Positions 22,656 to 26,761 of a DNA stretch of 26,761 nt are shown here, piece after piece. Each line of letters begins with the position of its first letter. The stretch's first letter is position 1. Source of the stretch: a virus; the IMG/VR virus record IMGVR_UViG_3300024252_000068, positions 1 through 26,761 of that record; one strand, given 5' to 3'. Made by a program: the position numbers and the translations under genes. The notes beneath the pieces were generated by a model. It did no database searches and was not told the DNA's origin. It saw nothing but the letters and a program-made list of their open reading frames with translations.

Positions 22656-23309
22656 TTATACTCTATTATGTGCAAGCACATCAATTTCCTCAAACTGCAA
22701 GGAAGTATCATCACCTGTATTGCCACGTACCAATGCACTACTAGCTATATCATTAACAACAGAAACTAAGTCATCCGTAGTTTTTACCGAATCTAATTTT
22801 GGATAATGCATTCGTGTGATATTGTGCTTTAATCCATGCTCCTTGCCAACTGCTGTATATTCCCTAATATATCCCTCAATTGTTTGCAACTGGCGACGAT
22901 AAGTTGCTATTTCTTGTTGTTTTTTGCGAATGATACTAACATACTCACTAGTATGCCGTGAACTATCCTCCCAAATCCCAGTAAAGTATTTAATTGCATT
23001 GCTTACCTTATCTTCGTTTAGATGCTGATCAATGTAATAGTCAAATTCAATGGTTGAATATACATACACCCCATTAACTATTACCACAAAAACAACACAG
23101 TTATCTTCGTTATCGTGTTCATATGCATACTCCAATGTGTGGTTATGATCATCCCAATATCGTTCATCAAATAATACATGCACACCAATACCAGGACGAT
23201 TAATAACATCCCCTACACGCCATGCATCTAACATTTTTCCAAATCGTTTAGTTTGCACCTCGTGTTCTGTTCCTTCGCACTCTACATAAAAACTATCAAA
23301 CATTCCCAT
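22656..23309 (-). CDS. Conserved phage protein of the MGMFDSFYV type, 217 residues
   Basis: The start MGMFDSFYVECEGTEHEVQT and the following TK...DAWRVGDVI are a known pattern of conserved phage proteins of unknown function; in many, CxxC pairs occur where this has E-C-E-G. The centre (residues about 130-155, IIRKKQQEIATYRRQLQTIE) is a coiled coil. AAGGAAG lies 6 bases before the ATG. No catalytic motif was seen. Confidence 0.7.
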   Translation of the reverse strand: MGMFDSFYVECEGTEHEVQTKRFGKMLDAWRVGDVINRPGIGVHVLFDERYWDDHNHTLEYAYEHDNEDNCVVFVVIVNGVYVYSTIEFDYYIDQHLNEDKVSNAIKYFTGIWEDSSRHTSEYVSIIRKKQQEIATYRRQLQTIEGYIREYTAVGKEHGLKHNITRMHYPKLDSVKTTDDLVSVVNDIASSALVRGNTGDDTSLQFEEIDVLAHNRV

Positions 23310-23451
23310 GATTTTCTTCCTTTATTTTATATTCAGCTAACCTATTATATAACATATCCTTCTGGATTTCATTGCTATGTTCTAAGATATGCAGAAATAT
23401 TTGCCATTTTTCATTGACATTAATGGTCTCAGCATATAAATAAAAAATCAA
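23296..23451 (-). CDS. Possible small protein with uncertain or frameshifted start
   Basis: A frame ending at 23296 (TGA inside the next gene's start) gives 51 residues from a TTG at 23451 (LIFYLYAETINVNEKWQIFL, then HILEHSNEIQKDMLYNRLAE). The frame stays open further up with protein-like content (KEKAQWDLKKL) but no start codon. A GTG with AAGGAG eight bases before it lies in another frame and would join this one if the T6 run near 23443 were T5. So this is either a frameshifted gene or a gene with a rare start. Confidence 0.4.
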   Translation of the reverse strand: MIFYLYAETINVNEKWQIFLHILEHSNEIQKDMLYNRLAEYKIKEENHGNV

Positions 23452-23459
23452 TAACTTCT

Positions 23460-23552
23460 TCAGATCCCACTGTGCTTTCTCCTTAATGTTACAACTTTTT
23501 GTGGCAATTCGATCACAAGTAAATATATCACTATCGTTACACTAAATGCCAT
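23460..23552 (-). CDS. Possible 30-residue membrane peptide
   Basis: ATG 23552 opens a frame MAFSVTIVIYLLVIELPQKV followed by a basic tail (VTLRRKHSGI), one membrane helix with positive tail. No good ribosome binding site at the right distance. It fills the gap between two real genes; it may be real or chance. Confidence 0.4.
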   Translation of the reverse strand: MAFSVTIVIYLLVIELPQKVVTLRRKHSGI

Positions 23553-23563
23553 TACTATGTCTG

Positions 23564-23941
23564 CTACTGTTCCTTGCAATTCTTTATCTCCTTTTTTGCT
23601 TCTTTTAATACAGCAATTAAGCCATCAATATTATTACTATCCACTACAAAATCAGAATGAAATTCTATATAGCCTTTGAATGCCAATTCCCAAATGCCAT
23701 TGATCCTGTTAAGTATACTATTTACCCAATGAATGCGAGTAGGGGTTTTCCACCATTTAGTTTTAAGAGTTTGAAAAAATTGCAATTCTACCATACCTGG
23801 CATATCAGCATCTTTGTTAGTGGTTATCCATGCATTAATATTATGGTCGGCTGCCATGCAACTACATTGTGTAACAAATGTTATAGTACCATCATCCCAT
23901 TCCTTGACTTTAGATGTCATTGGGTATCCAAATTTATCCAT
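23564..23941 (-). CDS. Hypothetical protein, 125 residues
   Basis: Unrecognised; aromatic-rich (WWKTPTRIHWVNSILNRING) with a helical, Lys-rich end (IAVLKEAKKEIKNCKEQ). The start overlaps the membrane protein upstream by 8 bases. Confidence 0.6.
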   Translation of the reverse strand: MDKFGYPMTSKVKEWDDGTITFVTQCSCMAADHNINAWITTNKDADMPGMVELQFFQTLKTKWWKTPTRIHWVNSILNRINGIWELAFKGYIEFHSDFVVDSNNIDGLIAVLKEAKKEIKNCKEQ

Positions 23942-24242
23942 ATAATGCTACTCCTAAGAACATAGAGGAATAATATAACATAGTTCCAATTGAATACATT
24001 AGCATCCATGAAATAACAGTTATACTGCCTTTTATCCAATACCCCTCATCATTGTATTCAGCCAACGATAGCCTAGATGATCCTCTCCATTGCAAATATG
24101 GAATACCAAGCCACATTAAACACGCTAATTTAGACAATGGTGACCCATCATAACGTTCCCCGATAACAGTATTAATCATCCCAATAACCCATACACTACT
24201 AATTGCCGCTGCTATAGTTAATAACCCATATATTGTATTCAT
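23934..24242 (-). CDS. Membrane protein, 102 residues
   Basis: Hydrophobic segments at about 5-25 (YGLLTIAAAISSVWVIGMI), 38-50 and 72-100 (SITVISWMLMYSIGTMLYYS). Probably three membrane helices with a loop containing SSRLSLAEYNDEG. Unknown function. Confidence 0.6.
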   Translation of the reverse strand: MNTIYGLLTIAAAISSVWVIGMINTVIGERYDGSPLSKLACLMWLGIPYLQWRGSSRLSLAEYNDEGYWIKGSITVISWMLMYSIGTMLYYSSMFLGVALYG

Positions 24243-24243
24243 T

Positions 24244-24435
24244 TTATGTTTGTCCTTTTGTATCGTGTTCTACCCATCCTGTATCTCCATCTATTTTATC
24301 TACCCAATCACCTAATAATACCAGAATTAACCCGATTATCCCATAAACCCCACCATGCAACAACACCAGTGCAATTCCACCAATCCATGCCATATATGAT
24401 AGATATTTTAATTTACCTTTCTTAACTAACGCCAT
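24244..24435 (-). CDS. Small membrane protein, 63 residues
   Basis: Basic start (MALVKKGKLKYL), a hydrophobic stretch (MAWIGGIALVLLHGG, then VYGIIGLILVLLGDW) that could be one or two helices, and an acidic tail. One base separates it from the next membrane gene. Unknown. Confidence 0.6.
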   Translation of the reverse strand: MALVKKGKLKYLSYMAWIGGIALVLLHGGVYGIIGLILVLLGDWVDKIDGDTGWVEHDTKGQT

Positions 24436-24445
24436 TGCATAATCC

Positions 24446-24733
24446 TCATATACTACCTCCCATTTTTCCTAATGTGGTTACAATCTTACGAATGCAACCA
24501 TATACTGCTGCATCAGGTGTGCTTTCATTGTCTGATTTAACTTCAAATGTTATCCCGTCTCCACTAACAAACATATCTATTTTACAATACCAATAACTTT
24601 CAATATATGATGTTTTTGTTAATAACGGATCACCAAATAATCCCAAATCGGTTAACATCTGATTTAAATTCGTACCTGTGCCATCAATTGCTGATGCTGA
24701 TACATGTTTTTTAAGTTTGTCTAGGTCTTTCAT
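24446..24733 (-). CDS. Hypothetical protein, 95 residues
   Basis: Unrecognised; the helical, Lys-rich start (MKDLDKLKKHVSASAIDGTG) is followed by a beta-rich middle (YWYCKIDMFVSGDGITFEV). It overlaps the upstream zinc-ribbon gene as ATGA. Confidence 0.6.
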   Translation of the reverse strand: MKDLDKLKKHVSASAIDGTGTNLNQMLTDLGLFGDPLLTKTSYIESYWYCKIDMFVSGDGITFEVKSDNESTPDAAVYGCIRKIVTTLGKMGGSI

Positions 24734-25080
24734 TTGTTACGTTCCCTACATTTAGGACAATAACTATCGCTACCTTCAGCCATTAACAATGCCCCACATA
24801 TGCTACATGTGTTTTCATTCACCGTGATATCCAATACGGCCGATGTATGATCAACTACACTGTACCCTTCATCGGAATGGGTATCATTTATTTCATACAA
24901 TGATGCTAATTCATCTGAGTGAATGGTTATTGCTAGATCATCATGCCATATGTAATAATCCATAAACTCTCCCGATGCGTCTTCGTTATATACACGAAAA
25001 ATTGGGGTACCAGTTATATTAAAAATTAATACACCAGATAATCCATTTGCCGGTCGTTCATTCTCGTATGTGACTGTCAT
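24730..25080 (-). CDS. Protein with C-terminal zinc ribbon, 116 residues
   Basis: A beta-rich body with DYYIWHDDLAITIHSDE, then CSIC and CPKC near the end (NTCSICGALLMAEG, SYCPKCRERNK), a rubredoxin-like zinc knuckle. Unknown partner. Overlaps its neighbours by 4 bases each. Confidence 0.65.
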   Translation of the reverse strand: MTVTYENERPANGLSGVLIFNITGTPIFRVYNEDASGEFMDYYIWHDDLAITIHSDELASLYEINDTHSDEGYSVVDHTSAVLDITVNENTCSICGALLMAEGSDSYCPKCRERNK

Positions 25081-25457
25081 TGGCTAATATTCTTATTGTA
25101 TAATGCCTGTGTAGTTGCATTGTCCTTGCAAATCCCACATTTTTCACCAGCAGACACTAGTAATTCTTTACAAGATTGACACCAATCCCACCCATCAGTG
25201 GTTATTTGATGTTCACCTGGTCCATTATTGCAATTAACCCCGCATTCTTTCACCTGATCCCACAATAAAGTAAAGGACTCCATCTCCCAATCACCCCGCC
25301 CCAAATAATCACAATACCCATTCTCTTGTTTGGGTTTACCATCACGGATAGACCAGTACTTACATACATTCGTTCGCATTCTACCAGTTTCTTTCTCTAT
25401 TGATTCAATCGTATAGCAGTACCATCCAACAGGTATTTGGTCTTCTGGTTTACTCAT
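25077..25457 (-). CDS. Cys-rich conserved phage protein, 126 residues
   Basis: Start ATG 25457 (MSKPEDQIPVGWYCYTIESI), overlapping the upstream stop; a longer start 5 codons earlier is possible. The pattern PVGWYCYT...CKYWS...QENGYCDYLGRGDWE...LLWDQVKECGVN is conserved in phages of several types. The end adds WCQSC and CGIC, a likely zinc site. Function unknown. Confidence 0.7.
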   Translation of the reverse strand: MSKPEDQIPVGWYCYTIESIEKETGRMRTNVCKYWSIRDGKPKQENGYCDYLGRGDWEMESFTLLWDQVKECGVNCNNGPGEHQITTDGWDWCQSCKELLVSAGEKCGICKDNATTQALYNKNISQ

Positions 25458-25716
25458 GCAATACATATACATTCACGAGCTGTTTAAACATAACAGCAGA
25501 TATATTATGATCCATCTTTGTCCACTCATCGTTGATATCAATTTCACAAAAATCGTTACATACTCTAAGAGATAGCAATGAAATTACTTGTTTATATTTA
25601 ATGGTAGCATCGAAATAGTCACAAGTATCCACCGACCCTGTAAAATCCACATTAATATCAAAATCCGAATCTAGTAGCATTTCCACCTTTTTTGTGATTC
25701 TCTTTAAATATTTCAA
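25450..25716 (-). CDS. Hypothetical protein, 88 residues
   Basis: Basic start (MKYLKRITKKVEMLL), acidic centre with TCDYFDATIKY and a beta-rich rest. Overlaps both neighbours. Unrecognised. Confidence 0.6.
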   Translation of the reverse strand: MKYLKRITKKVEMLLDSDFDINVDFTGSVDTCDYFDATIKYKQVISLLSLRVCNDFCEIDINDEWTKMDHNISAVMFKQLVNVYVLHE

Positions 25717-26003
25717 CGCATTAACTCCATGCTTGTAATTTTAGAAAATGATTCAATAAAGTTTTCTTCATCGCTGATAATATATGCCTCGGTTCGTACT
25801 TGGTCATCATACTTGTTTACACCATTTCCATGTGGTTTGTCGCGTTTAGTATACTCAATAATTTTGCCGCCAGTTGCCGCACGGACATTAATTCTTAATC
25901 CATAGTTAGGAAAGTCACTGGTACTCACAGGTGAGTCACCCATTGTATTTTTGTCATCAAGAGTTCCTAGTTTATGTTTAAGCCATTTAAATATCATCTT
26001 CAT
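25713..26003 (-). CDS. Conserved phage protein, 96 residues
   Basis: GGAG seven bases before ATG 26003 fixes the start (MKMIFKWLKHKLGTLDD), rather than a start 54 codons earlier deep within the SGNH gene. The central YGLRINVRAATGGKIIEYTK and the end AYIISDEENFIESFSKITSM follow a pattern common in marine T4-like phages (beta strand, ATGG, acidic IISD). Function unknown. Confidence 0.65.
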   Translation of the reverse strand: MKMIFKWLKHKLGTLDDKNTMGDSPVSTSDFPNYGLRINVRAATGGKIIEYTKRDKPHGNGVNKYDDQVRTEAYIISDEENFIESFSKITSMELMR

Positions 26004-26652
26004 TATCATTCTCCATATACTCAATAACCAACTCTGCAATTTTTTTATGACCCAACTCATTGGGGTGATGTAAATTACCGTCAAAGAACTTACCTTTAAA
26101 TGTAGCGTTTGGACCATCATCACCAATCTCAAGATCATACTGATGCGCAAATGCATTATCTCCATTTAACATATCAGTTAGACTATGTTTGGTTGATAAG
26201 ATATATCTATCATCTATTAAATTATCATACCTTATCTCCAATCGCCCATAATTGTGCATCAACACGAACTTACACCCAATTGATCTTAACACCATAATAA
26301 TATTAATTATAAAAAGATTATGATGATAGATAAACCACTCGCTAGTTTTGCCTGTCTTCATAAATTTTTCCCATTCACCATCAAAATTGCCTATGGTCTT
26401 CCACCTACCCTCCGTCTCTGTATACCACCTGACATCAGGTGGTATAACTACAGTTACTATATCAGAACTAGATATTATGTTACTGTTATCTAATAACATT
26501 TTGGTTACTAACCCTAATGACATTCCGTTTTTGCTATAATTAATATATTCGCAATTATAATGATGTGATAACCAATAAACAAAAGGGAATTCAGTTTTGC
26601 TATCTAATTCAGCACCAGCACCCCAACTATCACCAAAGCAAACGATCTTCAT
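25987..26652 (-). CDS. SGNH/GDSL hydrolase
   Basis: A 221-residue protein. Block I is CFGDSWGAG with nucleophile S9, and the end has FFDGNLHHPNELGHKKIAE, the DGxxHP block V with H196 and an upstream Asp (D191). The usual block II Gly and block III GxND are weaker (YSKNGMSLG and VTVVIPPDVRW), as is common in phage members. The family removes acyl groups from lipids or sugars. The ATG overlaps the stop of the partial gene upstream as ATGA. A more divergent SGNH protein is at 12229-13071. Confidence 0.8.
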   Translation of the reverse strand: MKIVCFGDSWGAGAELDSKTEFPFVYWLSHHYNCEYINYSKNGMSLGLVTKMLLDNSNIISSSDIVTVVIPPDVRWYTETEGRWKTIGNFDGEWEKFMKTGKTSEWFIYHHNLFIINIIMVLRSIGCKFVLMHNYGRLEIRYDNLIDDRYILSTKHSLTDMLNGDNAFAHQYDLEIGDDGPNATFKGKFFDGNLHHPNELGHKKIAELVIEYMENDNEDDI

Positions 26653-26761
26653 TTTTCTTCCTCCTTTTTCTCTTCTTTTTCTTTTCGAAATTGGTTAATA
26701 GTTTCTAGATCATAGTCATATCGATCATTATGTTCACAAAACTGTTTGATTTCTTCTGGTG
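26649..26761 (-). CDS. Acidic-basic C-terminal part of a protein, start beyond window
   Basis: The minus strand is open from the window edge to TGA 26649-26651, giving about 36 residues, PEEIKQFCEHNDRYDYDLE followed by a highly charged tail (RKEKEEKKEEEK). The N-terminus is outside. It overlaps the SGNH start by 4 bases. Nothing more can be said. Confidence 0.6.
   Translation of the reverse strand, partial: PEEIKQFCEHNDRYDYDLETINQFRKEKEEKKEEEK

Noticed and set aside
25713-26165. Long form (150 residues) of the gene ending at 25713
   Set aside because: The first 54 residues are Met/Leu/Ile-rich out-of-frame translation of the SGNH gene; the ribosome binding site fits ATG 26003.

Overview
The window looks like part of a large, A+T-rich, T4-like (myovirus-type) tailed phage, most likely from an aquatic habitat. 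It shows structural protein genes at the left edge, a long series of very small, tightly overlapping genes almost all on the minus strand, a GIY-YIG homing endonuclease, a T4 Rnl2-type RNA ligase, and T4-late-type promoter boxes (NATAAATA) in several intergenic gaps. Near-consensus sigma-70 promoters with 17-base spacers also occur, so the host is probably a proteobacterium with a standard sigma-70. No tRNA, integrase, insertion sequence or CRISPR array was seen.

Layout. (1) 1-2819: two virion genes, the incomplete end of a long protein with Ig-like (He_PIG) repeats and a tail-fibre-like protein. (2) 2892-3638: translation initiation factor IF-1, a small histone-H1-like protein and a membrane protein. 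(3) 3676-5361: a GIY-YIG endonuclease with a long array of 'VTNG...W..G' repeats; a perfect 14-bp hairpin with an internal late promoter overlaps its ribosome binding site. (4) 5573-8059: a radical SAM enzyme with an N-terminal SPASM-like Cys cluster, a small membrane protein and a class 3 lipase. (5) 8121-9313: a plus-strand island of two solenoid-repeat proteins that begin with the same leader, closed by a perfect palindrome. (6) 9368-11947: a chaperone cassette, groES-groEL from a sigma-70 promoter and hsp20 with its own late promoter. (7) 12003-15197: small genes with an SGNH hydrolase and a calcineurin-like phosphoesterase. (8) 15258-15473: a plus-strand lipoprotein behind two late promoter boxes. 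(9) 15477-26761: about 35 mostly tiny minus-strand genes, including a HAD-like phosphatase, RNA ligase 2, a second phosphoesterase, a second SGNH hydrolase, a Tat-signal microprotein and a ribosome-modulation-factor-like microprotein.

The least explained element is at 21480-21751: a perfect consensus sigma-70 promoter (TTGACA, 17 bases, TATAAT), about 235 bases with no convincing gene, a Rho-independent terminator, and then at once a late promoter for the next gene. This has the form of a free-standing small RNA gene transcribed early. Working together, the early products would take over or support host translation and folding (IF-1, RMF-like protein, GroES/GroEL), RNA repair (Rnl2, possibly the HAD and phosphoesterase proteins) would counter host RNA damage, and late promoters would serve Hsp20, the lipase block, the lipoprotein and the endonuclease. 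These roles are inferred from families and position; no function has been shown here.
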